Numbered from the stretch's first letter, positions 9,127 to 16,676 are shown. The stretch: 53,008 nucleotides of DNA from Hymenobacter sp. IS2118 (GCF_000715495.1 NZ_JNLX01000147.1:1-53008); one strand, 5' to 3'. A program made the numbers and translations. The notes: generated from the letters alone by a model not told the origin.

Positions 9127-9197
9127 CGAGAAACGAGGCTCGAACTCGCGACCCTCAGCTTGGGAAGCTGATGCTCTACCAACTGAGCTACTCTCGC
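9125..9197 (-). tRNA. tRNA-Gly (anticodon CCC)
   Basis: Read on the minus strand from 9197, the 73 nt fold as a cloverleaf: acceptor GCGAGAG/TTCTCGC, D arm GCTC-AGTTGGTA-GAGC, anticodon stem TCAGC/GCTGA with loop TTCCCAA, variable GGGTC, and T arm GCGAG-TTCGAGC-CTCGT. Anticodon CCC reads the glycine codon GGG. There are G-T pairs at the base of the acceptor and in the T stem. CCA is not encoded. Confidence 0.95.
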
Positions 9198-9287
9198 GGG
9201 GTGACTTGGTAGCACGAAATTACGCCAAAGAACCGGATAAGCAACCCGCTTCGAGCGCGGCCCCAACTCCCTACGGCGACGGCCCGT

Positions 9288-9572
9288 ATGCTCAACATGT
9301 CCAAAGCCACTCGCCCCCTTGCCCCGTCTACCCGCCGCCTGGTGGGCCTGCTGCTGCTGCTAAGCGGGGCGCTCATGGGCCTGGGGCTGCTGCTCAAGGT
9401 GGGCATTGCCGTGTATAGCTGGAGCGCCCTGGGCTCGGACAGCCCGGACGCCACCAAGCTGTCCCTCAACCTGGTAGGGCTGCTGGCCAGCGGACTGTTG
9501 ATGCGTATGGGCCTGCGGATGCGCCGCCGCCTCACCCCCAGCCAGGAACGCGAAGCCAACGAAATAGTGTAA
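9288..9572 (+). CDS. Small two-helix membrane protein, unknown function
   Basis: The 94-residue protein has a basic N-terminus, then two hydrophobic stretches (about 18-45, LVGLLLLLSGALMGLGLLL, and about 60-75, LSLNLVGLLASGLLM), and an arginine-rich end (RMRRRLTPSQERE). This fits two transmembrane helices with both ends in the cytoplasm. A second ATG at 9297 is an equally possible start. It lies 30 bp before the GNAT gene, which has its own promoter-like box. I do not recognise the family. Confidence 0.6.
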   Translation: MLNMSKATRPLAPSTRRLVGLLLLLSGALMGLGLLLKVGIAVYSWSALGSDSPDATKLSLNLVGLLASGLLMRMGLRMRRRLTPSQEREANEIV

Positions 9573-9589
9573 ATCGGCGGGCGCTGTTC

Positions 9590-9597
9590 GACCTTTG
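9590..9597 (+). promoter_or_regulatory. Bacteroidota -7 box (GACCTTTG) before the GNAT gene
   Basis: GACCTTTG differs from the consensus TAnnTTTG at the first base only and lies 4 bp before the GNAT start, so the message may be nearly leaderless or use a later start. No good -33 TTG was found. Confidence 0.4.
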
Positions 9598-9601
9598 TGT
9601 T

Positions 9602-10147
9602 ATGTCATCACCCCTGCGCATTTCCCTGGCCAAGGCCAACCCCGTTACCGCCGCCCAACTCGCTGACCTGGGCCGGCGCACGTTTCAGGATACCTTTGCG
9701 GCCACCAATACTCCAGCCGACATGGCTACCTACCTGGGCCAGACCTTCGGGCCGGATATCCAGCTGGCGGAGCTACAGGACCGCGAAAATACCTTTTTGC
9801 TGGCTCATATGCAGGCCGAGCTGGTGGGCTACGCCAAGCTGCGCGATAACTCCGCCCTGGGCCTGACTGACGGGCAGGACCCCGCCGGCCGCCTCGAGAT
9901 TGAGCGCCTGTACGTGCGCGACGACTGGCAAGGCACCGGCCTGGGCGCGGCACTCATGCGGGGCATTCTGGCCCTGGCCGAGCAGCTGCACTGCGCCGCC
10001 GTGGTGCTGGGCGTGTGGGAAAAGAACGAGCGGGCCCGTGCTTTCTACCAGCGCTTCGGCTTTCGCGAAATCGGGCAGCACGAATTTCGGTTGGGCCAGG
10101 ACCTTCAGAACGACCTTATTCTGCGCAAAGGCCTGGCCGGGCGCTAA
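9602..10147 (+). CDS. GNAT-family N-acetyltransferase
   Basis: GNAT enzymes move the acetyl group of acetyl-CoA to an amine. The 181-residue protein has the fold in order: N-terminal strand and helix with RRTFQDTFAA, the central strand ending LEIERLYV (about 99-106), then the acetyl-CoA loop DDWQGTGLGAALM (Q/R-x-x-G-x-G/A, about 108-120), and the C-terminal motif NERARAFYQRFGFREIG. The N-terminal segment resembles the spermidine/small-molecule acetyltransferase group in which TFxDTF precedes a helical insert. The substrate cannot be read from the sequence. It is followed by a lipoprotein gene 17 bp downstream. Confidence 0.9.
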   Translation: MSSPLRISLAKANPVTAAQLADLGRRTFQDTFAATNTPADMATYLGQTFGPDIQLAELQDRENTFLLAHMQAELVGYAKLRDNSALGLTDGQDPAGRLEIERLYVRDDWQGTGLGAALMRGILALAEQLHCAAVVLGVWEKNERARAFYQRFGFREIGQHEFRLGQDLQNDLILRKGLAGR

Positions 10148-10153
10148 ACCGGC

Positions 10154-10161
10154 TACTTTTG
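10154..10161 (+). promoter_or_regulatory. Exact -7 box TACTTTTG before the lipoprotein gene
   Basis: TACTTTTG matches TAnnTTTG exactly. It lies in the 17-bp gap after the GNAT stop and only 3 bp before the next ATG at 10165, so transcription from it would start at or inside the coding region. No -33 element is evident. Confidence 0.3.
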
Positions 10162-10164
10162 GAA

Positions 10165-11232
10165 ATGCCTATGCCTGCATTGATGCGTTTGATGAGTACT
10201 TATGGCGGCCGACTGGCCCGGTTTGCAGCCCTGCTGGGCTTGGGCGGACAGCTAGCCGGCTGCCAGTCCCAACCAGACGCTGAGGCTGCTTCTCCCCCGC
10301 CCGTCGGGCACTACGAGGGCAGCCTTACGGTAGCCGGCCAGCCCGAAATCCGCGCTGCGCTCGACATCCGGCATCCCAGTCCCGGCCACTACGAAGCCGA
10401 GCTGACCGTGCCCGCCCTCGGCACCCTCAGCTTCGTGGCCGACACCATCTTCTTTCGCGATAAGCAATTACAGCTCAAGCGGCCGGCGCGGCCCGGCCAG
10501 GTGCTCACCCTGACGCGGGAAGGCGACTTCTGGCGTGGCTCCCTGCAACTGGATTCCACCAGGGCCGAGGTTATTCTGCTGAAGCGTGGGGCGCCCACAC
10601 CCAGCACCTACCGCGTCGAGGAGCTCCCCCAGGACAACGGTTCGGCCTGGCTCTATGCTCCTTCCGATACCGGCACGCCGGGGGCCGCCCTGCTGCTCCT
10701 GCCCGATGCGGCCACCGCCCCGGCCGCGCCGCTGTGGGCCGATGCCCTGGCCCGTGAGGGTTTTATCGTACTGGTGCTGCCGGCCGCCGACTCGGCCGCG
10801 GCACCGGCCGAAACCCCGCGCCTGCAAACAGCCCTACAGTTGCTTCGCGACACGCCCGGCGCCGATACCGCCAGCATTGGCGTGTGGGCGGCTGGCGGCC
10901 GGGCGGCAGTGATGGCGCAGGTATTGGCCACGCCGGATGGCCAGCGCCCGGCCTTTTTCGTCGCGCAGAATGCCACCGTTGACGCGGCCGGGCGGGAGGC
11001 TTTCCGAGCGCTAAAGCAGCGCAAGCTGCCCGTGCTGGGCTTGTACGGCGGTTCGGCTGCGACCCAGCAAATGGTCGCGCTCCGCAACGCCCTGGGCGGG
11101 CGCCGGGCCACTGTGCATACCTACCGCGCCACCGGCCCCGACCTGCTGGTTGCCGGAAGTATCAGCCCTGGTTTCGGCCCCGGCCTACCCACCGAAATAG
11201 TGGAATGGCTGCGCGGTGCCACGGCGCAGTAG
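10165..11232 (+). CDS. Lipoprotein with alpha/beta-hydrolase-like domain lacking the nucleophile Ser
   Basis: The open frame extends back into the GNAT gene, but the ATG at 10165 gives a proper lipoprotein signal (355 residues, lipobox QLAGC, Cys33); ATGs at 10171 and 10183 are alternatives. Residues about 48-155 look like a beta-sheet module (GHYEGSLTVAG, GTLSFVADTIFF). Residues about 165-350 resemble a dienelactone-hydrolase-type alpha/beta fold: GAALLLLPDA, a helix, EGFIVLVLP, then IGVWAAGGRAAVMAQ. In active relatives the elbow reads G-x-S-x-G; here position 242 is Ala, so catalysis by Ser is unlikely. It may be a binding or structural protein. It is convergent with the radical SAM gene. 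Confidence 0.8.
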   Translation: MPMPALMRLMSTYGGRLARFAALLGLGGQLAGCQSQPDAEAASPPPVGHYEGSLTVAGQPEIRAALDIRHPSPGHYEAELTVPALGTLSFVADTIFFRDKQLQLKRPARPGQVLTLTREGDFWRGSLQLDSTRAEVILLKRGAPTPSTYRVEELPQDNGSAWLYAPSDTGTPGAALLLLPDAATAPAAPLWADALAREGFIVLVLPAADSAAAPAETPRLQTALQLLRDTPGADTASIGVWAAGGRAAVMAQVLATPDGQRPAFFVAQNATVDAAGREAFRALKQRKLPVLGLYGGSAATQQMVALRNALGGRRATVHTYRATGPDLLVAGSISPGFGPGLPTEIVEWLRGATAQ

Positions 11233-11318
11233 CCACGGCATCGCCTCGGATTGGCCCGTTCCTTTCAAGCTGACAGTCTATACCGCTCCGACAGAAACTC
11301 GCAGCCCTGTAGCAGCCA

Positions 11319-11368
11319 AACTCTGCGAACCTCTGCGTTTTCTCCTCTGCGTGCCTCTGCGGGAAATC
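11319..11368. repeat. CTCTGCG repeat, single arm
   Basis: One arm of the family seen in full at 7421-7525: AACTCTGCGAACCTCTGCG, then CCTCTGCGTGCCTCTGCGGG. It lies between two convergent genes (stops at 11232 and 11393). Confidence 0.75.
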
Positions 11369-11392
11369 CGCCCGCAAGGCACGGCAGGCACG

Positions 11393-13702
11393 TCAAATAA
11401 GCAGCAAGCCTTTTTCCCGCAGCAGCTGCCACGCCGGGCCTGGCAAAAATGCCTCGAAGGAGCCTTCGCCAGCCGGAAAAGTAGCGCTGGCTTCTTTCAG
11501 CAGCATTTTGGTGTCGTAGTCGCAGCTGAGCTGGGTGAGGAGCTGATGCAGCCAACGGCCAACCGCTTCGGTGGTTTTCACTTCAAAATCCTCGGCCTGC
11601 TCGTAGCAGGTGAGCACGGCGCGCGGCGCCTTTTTGCCGGGTTCGATACGGATTTCCGGCGCGTTGCCGAGCCAGAAGAGGCGTTGGTTTTGCCGGGCAA
11701 AGTCAGGTTTTTCGGGGGCTTGCAGGGCCTGCTGCACGAGGTGACGCGGGGTGGTTGGCCGGGGCGTTTTGAAGTCGAACCAGCGGGCCAGCGGTTCGTC
11801 CAGCGCCACGGCGTGCAGGTAGTTGTAGAGCGACTTGGCCAGGCCGGGACCGAAGGCTTCGTGGTCGGCGCCCAACGGGTCGTCGTGCCACAGGTCGTTC
11901 CAGGCGAAGCCGGCGGGCTCGGGGCCAATGGCGGCCACTTGGTACTTGGCCGGGTTCTTCCCCACGGGCGAGTGGGCCGTCATCGAAAATCGGTGCCAGT
12001 AGCCGCTTTGCACTACGCCAGCGGCAAAGAGCTGGCGCACCACTTCGAGGCTGTCCACGGTTTCCTGCGCGGTTTGGGTGGGGAAGCCGTACATCAGATA
12101 GGCGTGCACCATGATGCCGGCCTGCGTGAAACCGTCGGCCACGCGGGCCACCTGCGCAATGGTTACGCCCTTTTCCATGAGCGCCAAAAGCCGGTCTGAA
12201 GCCACTTCCAGGCCGCCCGAAATGGCAATGCAGCCCGAGGCGGCCAGCAACCGGCAAAGGTCGGGCGAGAAGGTTTTTTCAAACCGGATATTGCCCCACC
12301 AGGTGATGGCTACGCGGCGCTTGAGCAGCTCCACGGCCAGGTCGCGCAGGGCCAGGGGCGGCGCAGCTTCATCCACGAAATGGAAACCGGTTTGGCCAGT
12401 TTGCTTAATAATCTGCTCGATGCGGTCCACCAGCAAAGTGCTGGGCGCGGTTTCGTAGCGGGAAATGTAGTCCAAGGTGACATCGCAGAACGAGCAGCGC
12501 TTCCAATAGCAGCCGTGGGCCACAGTGAGCTTATTCCAGCGGCCGTCGCTCCAGAGGCGGTGCATGGGGTTCAGCACCTCCAGCACCGAGAGGTACTCGG
12601 TCAGCGGCAAATCGGAGTAGTCGGGCGTGCCCACTTCGTGGTGCGGCACATCGGGGTGCGGGTGGTTGATGTACTGAATTTGGCCGGATTCGTCGCGCAG
12701 AAAGGTGCGCTGAAGGAGCAGCGCTTCTGGTCGGTCATGCTGAGCTTGCCGAAGCATCTCTACCGGGGGAGTAATCAAATCCCCATTCCGACGAAGCGGT
12801 AGAGATGCTTCGGCAAGCTCAGCATGACGGGATTTTTCCCAGTTCGAACCACTCAAATAATCCAACAAACGCAGCCATGGGCCTTCGCCATCGTCCAGGG
12901 TCAGGTAATCGATATAATCGAAAAACCGGGGCTCCTGAATGGTGCGCAACTCCGTGTTGGGGTAGCCGCCGCCCATAATGGTGACGGTGGCGGGGCTGGT
13001 TTGCTTGATGCGCTGAGCCAGTCGCAGGGCACCGTAGAGGTTGCCGGGAAAGGGCACCGTGAAGCCCACCACGTCGGGCTGCACGCGGGCCAGCAGGGCG
13101 TCCAGCTCCTCCAGCAGCAGACGGTCGAGCAGGTTGGGGGCGGCGGCCAGGGCTTCGTGCAGGGGCTCGAAGCTGGTGGCGGAAAGGGCCAGCTTTTCGG
13201 CGTAGCGCGAGAAGCCGAAGTGCGGCCCCACGGTTTCCTTGATGAGGTCGGCGAGGTCTTCGAGGTAGAGCGTGGCCAGGTGCCGGGCCTGGTCGGTGAG
13301 GCCCATCGTGCCGAAGGCGGTTTCCAGGTCGGCCACGTTGTCGAAGCGGCTGGCTTCGGGCAAAAAGCGGCCGTGGCAGATACGCGGGGCCAGCGTGAGG
13401 TCCTTGTTTTGCAAAAACCGGATAACCGGCGTAATGGTGGACAAGTAGCGGTTTTGCAGGCGCAGCATACGCTTGGCATTATCGCTCAGGTCGAAACCAC
13501 CGGCTTCAATTTCAGCAAAAACCTGCTTCAGACCATCCGTCGAAAACAGCCGCAGCACCAGCTGCAAGCCCATATCGGCCTGCGTTACCTGGTAGCCGCG
13601 CCCGCCCAGAAACCCCTTGATGTAGGCCGTGGCCGGGTACGGGGTGTTGAGCTGCGTGAGCGGCGGCGTGAGGAGCAGGATGCGGGGCGAGACAGTGGAC
13701 AC
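11393..13702 (-). CDS. B12-binding-domain radical SAM protein with in-frame palindromic insert
   Basis: Members of this family use cobalamin and a 4Fe-4S/SAM centre, often for methylation or carbon rearrangement; the reaction here is unknown. The 769-residue protein starts with RILLLTPPLTQLNTPYPATAYIKG-like sequence typical of B12-binding radical SAM proteins. A Rossmann-like cobalamin domain covers about 200-290 (DVVGFTVPFPGNLYG, MGGGYPNTE), and the radical SAM barrel about 385-610. The cluster cysteines are Cys398, Cys403 and Cys406 (GCYWKRCSFCD), a C-x4-C-x2-C spacing instead of the usual C-x3-C-x2-C. Residues about 292-323 are a translated copy of palindromic repeat family A, placed in the linker between the domains. 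It has no operon partner. Confidence 0.93.
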   Translation of the reverse strand: MSTVSPRILLLTPPLTQLNTPYPATAYIKGFLGGRGYQVTQADMGLQLVLRLFSTDGLKQVFAEIEAGGFDLSDNAKRMLRLQNRYLSTITPVIRFLQNKDLTLAPRICHGRFLPEASRFDNVADLETAFGTMGLTDQARHLATLYLEDLADLIKETVGPHFGFSRYAEKLALSATSFEPLHEALAAAPNLLDRLLLEELDALLARVQPDVVGFTVPFPGNLYGALRLAQRIKQTSPATVTIMGGGYPNTELRTIQEPRFFDYIDYLTLDDGEGPWLRLLDYLSGSNWEKSRHAELAEASLPLRRNGDLITPPVEMLRQAQHDRPEALLLQRTFLRDESGQIQYINHPHPDVPHHEVGTPDYSDLPLTEYLSVLEVLNPMHRLWSDGRWNKLTVAHGCYWKRCSFCDVTLDYISRYETAPSTLLVDRIEQIIKQTGQTGFHFVDEAAPPLALRDLAVELLKRRVAITWWGNIRFEKTFSPDLCRLLAASGCIAISGGLEVASDRLLALMEKGVTIAQVARVADGFTQAGIMVHAYLMYGFPTQTAQETVDSLEVVRQLFAAGVVQSGYWHRFSMTAHSPVGKNPAKYQVAAIGPEPAGFAWNDLWHDDPLGADHEAFGPGLAKSLYNYLHAVALDEPLARWFDFKTPRPTTPRHLVQQALQAPEKPDFARQNQRLFWLGNAPEIRIEPGKKAPRAVLTCYEQAEDFEVKTTEAVGRWLHQLLTQLSCDYDTKMLLKEASATFPAGEGSFEAFLPGPAWQLLREKGLLLI
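12734..12828. repeat. Palindromic repeat, family A, copy 2, inside a coding region
   Basis: Matching arms GTCATGCTGAGCTTGCCGAAGC surround GGGGGAGTAATCAAATCCCC-type loop sequence. The copy lies inside the radical SAM gene and keeps its reading frame, adding peptides RHAELAEASLP and EMLRQAQHD. Both arms are the same variant. Confidence 0.92.
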
Positions 13703-13931
13703 GGCAGCAACTAACCCGGCAAGGGGGGCCGGGGTTCATTTCGGGCAAATGTCGGGCATAGTTGATGGTATGGCGCGGGGGCCATGCCCAAAACCGGCCG
13801 CAATACGGCCACTTCCGCATGCCAATGACTAAATTCTGTTGGGTCACGGCGCAAATTCTGTATATCCCGTCTGCTACCCTGTCCGTAAAACATTGGATAA
13901 CAATTACTTTTTTTCACCGAACCCTTTCCAG

Positions 13932-14285
13932 ATGAATCATCCCGCTGCTTCCCCCCGCACCCGCAAAGACAACCGCGCCGTGATTGACGCCCTCAGCCGC
14001 TGCATCGCGGCCTGCGAAATGTGTGCCGACGCCTGCCTCGACGAGAACGATACCAAGATGATGGTGCCCTGCATCCGCCTCGACCGCGACTGCGCCGACA
14101 TCTGCCGCCTCACGGCCGCTTTCATCGCCCGCGGCTCCGACCACGCGCAGCACGTGCTCAAGGAGTGCATGGAGATTTGTCAGAAATGCCACGACGAGTG
14201 CTCCCAGCACCAGCACGACCACTGCCAGCAGTGCGCGGCCGCCTGCAAAGCCTGCCTCGAAGCCTGCCGCGCCTACGCCGCCTAA
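13932..14285 (+). CDS. Cys-rich four-helix-bundle copper-storage-like protein (Csp/DUF326 type)
   Basis: The open frame begins at 13839, but the ATG at 13932 gives the compact 117-residue form usual for the family. It has 16 cysteines in CxxxC/CxxC patterns along predicted helices: SRCIAACEMCADAC, PCIRLDRDCADIC, KECMEICQKCHDEC and HCQQCAAACKACLEAC. Csp proteins bind many Cu(I) ions inside a four-helix bundle through such inward-facing Cys. There is no signal peptide, so it is probably cytosolic (Csp3-like). A His-rich loop (SQHQHDH) adds possible ligands. It is convergent with an AraC gene that has an HMA-like metal-binding N-terminus, and a shared terminator lies between them. The metal is inferred. 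Confidence 0.88.
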   Translation: MNHPAASPRTRKDNRAVIDALSRCIAACEMCADACLDENDTKMMVPCIRLDRDCADICRLTAAFIARGSDHAQHVLKECMEICQKCHDECSQHQHDHCQQCAAACKACLEACRAYAA

Positions 14286-14306
14286 GCTTTTATCGGGCAG
14301 AAAAAC

Positions 14307-14341
14307 AAAAAAAGGCGACCCTGTACAGGGTCGCCTTTTTT
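14307..14341. terminator. Bidirectional rho-independent terminator
   Basis: A-run, perfect stem AAGGCGACCCTG/CAGGGTCGCCTT with a TA-centred loop, then T-run, between the convergent Csp-like and AraC genes. The flanking A and T runs let it work on both strands. Confidence 0.93.
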
Positions 14342-14365
14342 GCGTTCAAATTTGCTGGAATAAGC

Positions 14366-14938
14366 CTACGCAATGGCGTCGAGCGACACGCGCTCGGGCA
14401 GCATCAGGCGGCGAAATTCGCTTACCGAATAACCTGTTACCTGCCGGAACTGATTGCTCAGGTGCTGGCCCGAGCTGTAGCGCATCTGGTCAGCTATCTG
14501 GTTCAGCGTCAGCTCGCCGTAGCTGAGCAGCTCCTTCACTCGCTCGATTTTGAGGCGAATCAAGTACTTCTCGATGGTGAGGTGGGCGGTGCGCGAAAAC
14601 ACCTTGCTCAGGTGCGAGTAGGTGGCCGCAAACCGGTCGGTAAGAAAGGCCGACGTGGTGAGGGGCGAGCGCGCCGTGCGCAGGTGCTCCAGGTAGTCGG
14701 CCAGCACGGTTTTTATTTGTTCGGTGAGCTGCTCGGCCCGACCCAGTAGCAGTTCGAAGCCGGCGGCGTGCAGCAGCGAAGCCAGGACTTCGGGGTTGGC
14801 GGGGGCAGCTTCGTCAAGCTCGGCCACGCCCAGGGTCACGGCTTTGGGATGGTAGCCGGCGCGTTCCAACAAGTTTTGCACGGCTTCGACGCACCGGGGG
14901 CACACCATATTTTTGATATGCAGTAGGTTGTTTTTCAA
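14366..14938 (-). CDS. AraC-family regulator with HMA-like CPRC N-terminus
   Basis: The frame is open upstream to 15055, but that part overlaps the membrane-protein gene and looks uncoded. A TTG at 14938 gives a 190-residue protein starting MKNNLLHIKNMVCPRC, typical of this Bacteroidota group; an ATG at 14908 would cut the first ten residues. Residues about 5-60 resemble a heavy-metal-associated domain with M-x-C-x-x-C (NMVCPRCVEAVQNLLE). Residues about 95-185 are the two-helix-turn-helix AraC DNA-binding domain (FAATYSHLSKVFSR, LTLNQIADQMRYSSGQHLSNQF). It should be a transcription factor, perhaps sensing Cu or another soft metal (inference). The upstream membrane gene ends 5 bp before the TTG, suggesting one operon. 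Confidence 0.85.
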   Translation of the reverse strand: MKNNLLHIKNMVCPRCVEAVQNLLERAGYHPKAVTLGVAELDEAAPANPEVLASLLHAAGFELLLGRAEQLTEQIKTVLADYLEHLRTARSPLTTSAFLTDRFAATYSHLSKVFSRTAHLTIEKYLIRLKIERVKELLSYGELTLNQIADQMRYSSGQHLSNQFRQVTGYSVSEFRRLMLPERVSLDAIA

Positions 14939-14943
14939 GGTCT

Positions 14944-15303
14944 TTAACGTGTTTCGGGCCGCCGTGAGGGGGCCGGTGAAGAAAAAGAGCGATTTGCCGG
15001 AGAGCCACTGCCCGTCCGGCGCGGACGCGGCACCGGCGAAGAAGCCTCCGCCCAACCACGCCCAAACCAGTGCTCAGTAGCCCAGGTTACGAAAGGCACC
15101 ACGGCCAGAAACGTAACCGCGAGCAGCCAGAACAGTACGAGAAACGCAGAAAAAAGTCGACTAAAGAAGTAGTCACTCACCCCAAACAAGTAAACGACCA
15201 GCATTAGTGCCAATAGCAGGCTGATGCCAGCCAATACCGCCACCCGCGACCATTGCCAGGCGGCAATGCTTTTTTGAATACGCTGGGGGAAGGAAACGGG
15301 CAT
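14944..15303 (-). CDS. Small two-helix membrane protein upstream of AraC
   Basis: The 119-residue protein has a short basic N-terminus, two strong hydrophobic helices (about 20-44, VAVLAGISLLLALMLVVYLFG, and about 50-73, LFSAFLVLFWLLAVTFLAVV), then a Ser/Pro/Arg-rich tail of low complexity. The family is not recognised. It ends 5 bp before the TTG start of the AraC gene and is probably co-transcribed with it. The tail's composition could mean that the true protein ends earlier or that the tail is disordered. Confidence 0.6.
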   Translation of the reverse strand: MPVSFPQRIQKSIAAWQWSRVAVLAGISLLLALMLVVYLFGVSDYFFSRLFSAFLVLFWLLAVTFLAVVPFVTWATEHWFGRGWAEASSPVPRPRRTGSGSPANRSFSSPAPSRRPETR

Positions 15304-15357
15304 CAGTTGAAAATTGGGAAGGTGAAAATAGGAAATAAAATTGATTGATTCCGCATG

Positions 15358-15960
15358 CTACCCCAGCAAAGCCAGCAGCTCCTGCTGCACCGCCTGCCCA
15401 TTACTGGTGGTGTACCATTCGTTCATGGTTTTAACTATTTCGTTGGTATGCAGGTCTTTATTGGCGTGCAACTCCTTGGCCAGCTTCTGGGCCTCGGCGG
15501 GCCGGGGCCCCCAGTCGCCCAATGTTTCACCGGTGGCTAAGTCGCGCCGAATGAGCTTGGGGATGCTGTTGCCACCGTTGGTTTGGTGTGCGGCCATCAG
15601 GTCGGGGTGGTCAGAGCGCAGCACCACGTACAGCGCCACGCGGCCCGCGCTTTCGTCGACCAGGTGCGCCAGGATGGGCAGTACATGAGCGGTGTCGCCG
15701 CACCAGGCTTCGGCCAATACCAGCCAGAGCTCGGGTTGGGGCAGATGGGCCAACTGCTGCACCAGGGCGGGCAGCAGCGGCATGGCGTAGGTATTATCGA
15801 GGTGGTGCTGGTTCTGCTTGGTGTAGCGGACGAGGCCGGGATTTTGGTCGGGGCCCGTGGTGCGGCCCTCGTCGGAGAGCGTGCCCACCAGCTCGCGAAA
15901 CTGGGCGTAGGTGTAAGCGGGCGCGGGCACGGTAGCGGGCAGCGGCGACGAATCGGACAT
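15358..15960 (-). CDS. Thioredoxin-family protein with WCGD active-site variant
   Basis: The start at 15960 (MSDSSPL) is chosen over 15996, giving 200 residues. The protein has a helical N-terminal region (YTYAQFRELVGTL, LDNTYAMPLLPALVQQL), then a thioredoxin fold with LVLAEAWCGDTAHVLPILAHL. The second active-site Cys of WCxxC is Asp-Thr here, so it cannot form the usual CxxC disulfide. This WCGD form is common in a Bacteroidota thioredoxin-like family and is not a sign of decay. The conserved cis-Pro region NSIPKLIRRDL is present, followed by GDWGPRP. No signal peptide is seen, so it is likely cytosolic. Function is unknown; it faces the small lipoprotein gene divergently. Confidence 0.85.
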   Translation of the reverse strand: MSDSSPLPATVPAPAYTYAQFRELVGTLSDEGRTTGPDQNPGLVRYTKQNQHHLDNTYAMPLLPALVQQLAHLPQPELWLVLAEAWCGDTAHVLPILAHLVDESAGRVALYVVLRSDHPDLMAAHQTNGGNSIPKLIRRDLATGETLGDWGPRPAEAQKLAKELHANKDLHTNEIVKTMNEWYTTSNGQAVQQELLALLG

Positions 15961-16047
15961 AGGAAGCGGAGTTGAAAATAGCCGAACCAGGCGCAACCAA
16001 ACGCCCGCGGCTGTTGCTACAACCCTACCTCGTACGTAAGGTTCGGG

Positions 16048-16079
16048 TTGCGCGGCGGCGAGTTATTTTTCTACCTTGC
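16048..16079 (+). promoter_or_regulatory. Promoter: -33 TTG and -7 TACCTTGC
   Basis: TTG at 16048-16050 and TACCTTGC at 16072-16079 are separated by 21 bp, matching Bacteroidota spacing. The -7 box is the TACCTTGCGCC variant also seen before DUF808 (26580) and, as TATCTTGC, the TonB-C gene (36447). The lipoprotein start is 38 bp downstream. Confidence 0.6.
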
Positions 16080-16117
16080 GCCCCCGCTGGCTCTTCACTT
16101 CTTCACTTACGCTCTTC

Positions 16118-16396
16118 ATGCAGTTTAAATACCTATTCCGCCCCTTCGCCTTGGCCTGCGCCCTCACCGCCACCCTCAGCGGCTGCAGCTCTGGCACCAC
16201 CGACGGCGACACCAACGTGGAACGCGGCTCCAACAAGCGGAGGCCCACCACCACCACTGCCCCTGGCACCCCGGCCGGCGATTCGGCCACTTCCGGCCTG
16301 AACCGTGAAACCGGCCCCCACCAGCCCACCGGTAAAGAGGTCTACAAAGCCGCCGCCGACGCCAAAGACCGCAACCACGACGGCATTGCCGACTAA
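16118..16396 (+). CDS. Small lipoprotein with C-terminal Asp-rich calcium-like motif
   Basis: The ATG at 16118 gives 92 residues with lipobox TLSGC (about Cys21); the upstream ATG at 16076 overlaps the promoter and is rejected. The mature part is low-complexity Thr/Pro-rich, with a conserved-looking end GKEVYKAAADAKDRNHDGIAD. The last segment D-R-N-H-D-G-I-A-D resembles an EF-hand or dockerin-type calcium loop. It has its own promoter and terminator, so it is a single-gene unit. The family is not recognised. Confidence 0.75.
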   Translation: MQFKYLFRPFALACALTATLSGCSSGTTDGDTNVERGSNKRRPTTTTAPGTPAGDSATSGLNRETGPHQPTGKEVYKAAADAKDRNHDGIAD

Positions 16397-16427
16397 AACG
16401 ACAGGTTCCCGCAGCCCGTCGCCCCAC

Positions 16428-16468
16428 AAAAAAAGGCCCTTACCAAACGGTAAGGGCCTTTCCTTTTT
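16428..16468 (+). terminator. Rho-independent terminator of small lipoprotein
   Basis: An A-run, stem AAAGGCCCTTACC/GGTAAGGGCCTTT with a short AAAC-type loop, then TCCTTTTT. It lies 32 bp after the stop. Confidence 0.9.
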
Positions 16469-16676
16469 CGCAGAGTTAAGGATGAGGTTGGTAGAAAGAG
16501 AATGTGGTAGAAGAGCGGGCGTGGAAACAGGAAGGACTCAGTTATTAGTTGGCAGCTGTTGGTCATCAGGGATTTTTATTTCCCGAAAATCAACAACAAT
16601 TCACTGATAAACAATCAATTAGTGAATAATTTTACGTAGCGATGGCGCGCGCCAGCCTGTTGGTGCGTAACAGCAG

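Noticed and set aside
8997..9266. 89-codon minus-strand frame containing VAQLVEHQLPKL
   Set aside because: This is a translation across tRNA-Gly, a well-known annotation artefact.
12824..13714. 296-codon plus-strand frame over the radical SAM gene
   Set aside because: No family features; the minus-strand protein has all the radical SAM and B12 motifs.
14939..15055. N-terminal extension of the AraC frame
   Set aside because: It overlaps the membrane-protein gene, has no domain similarity, and the family normally begins near the TTG at 14938.
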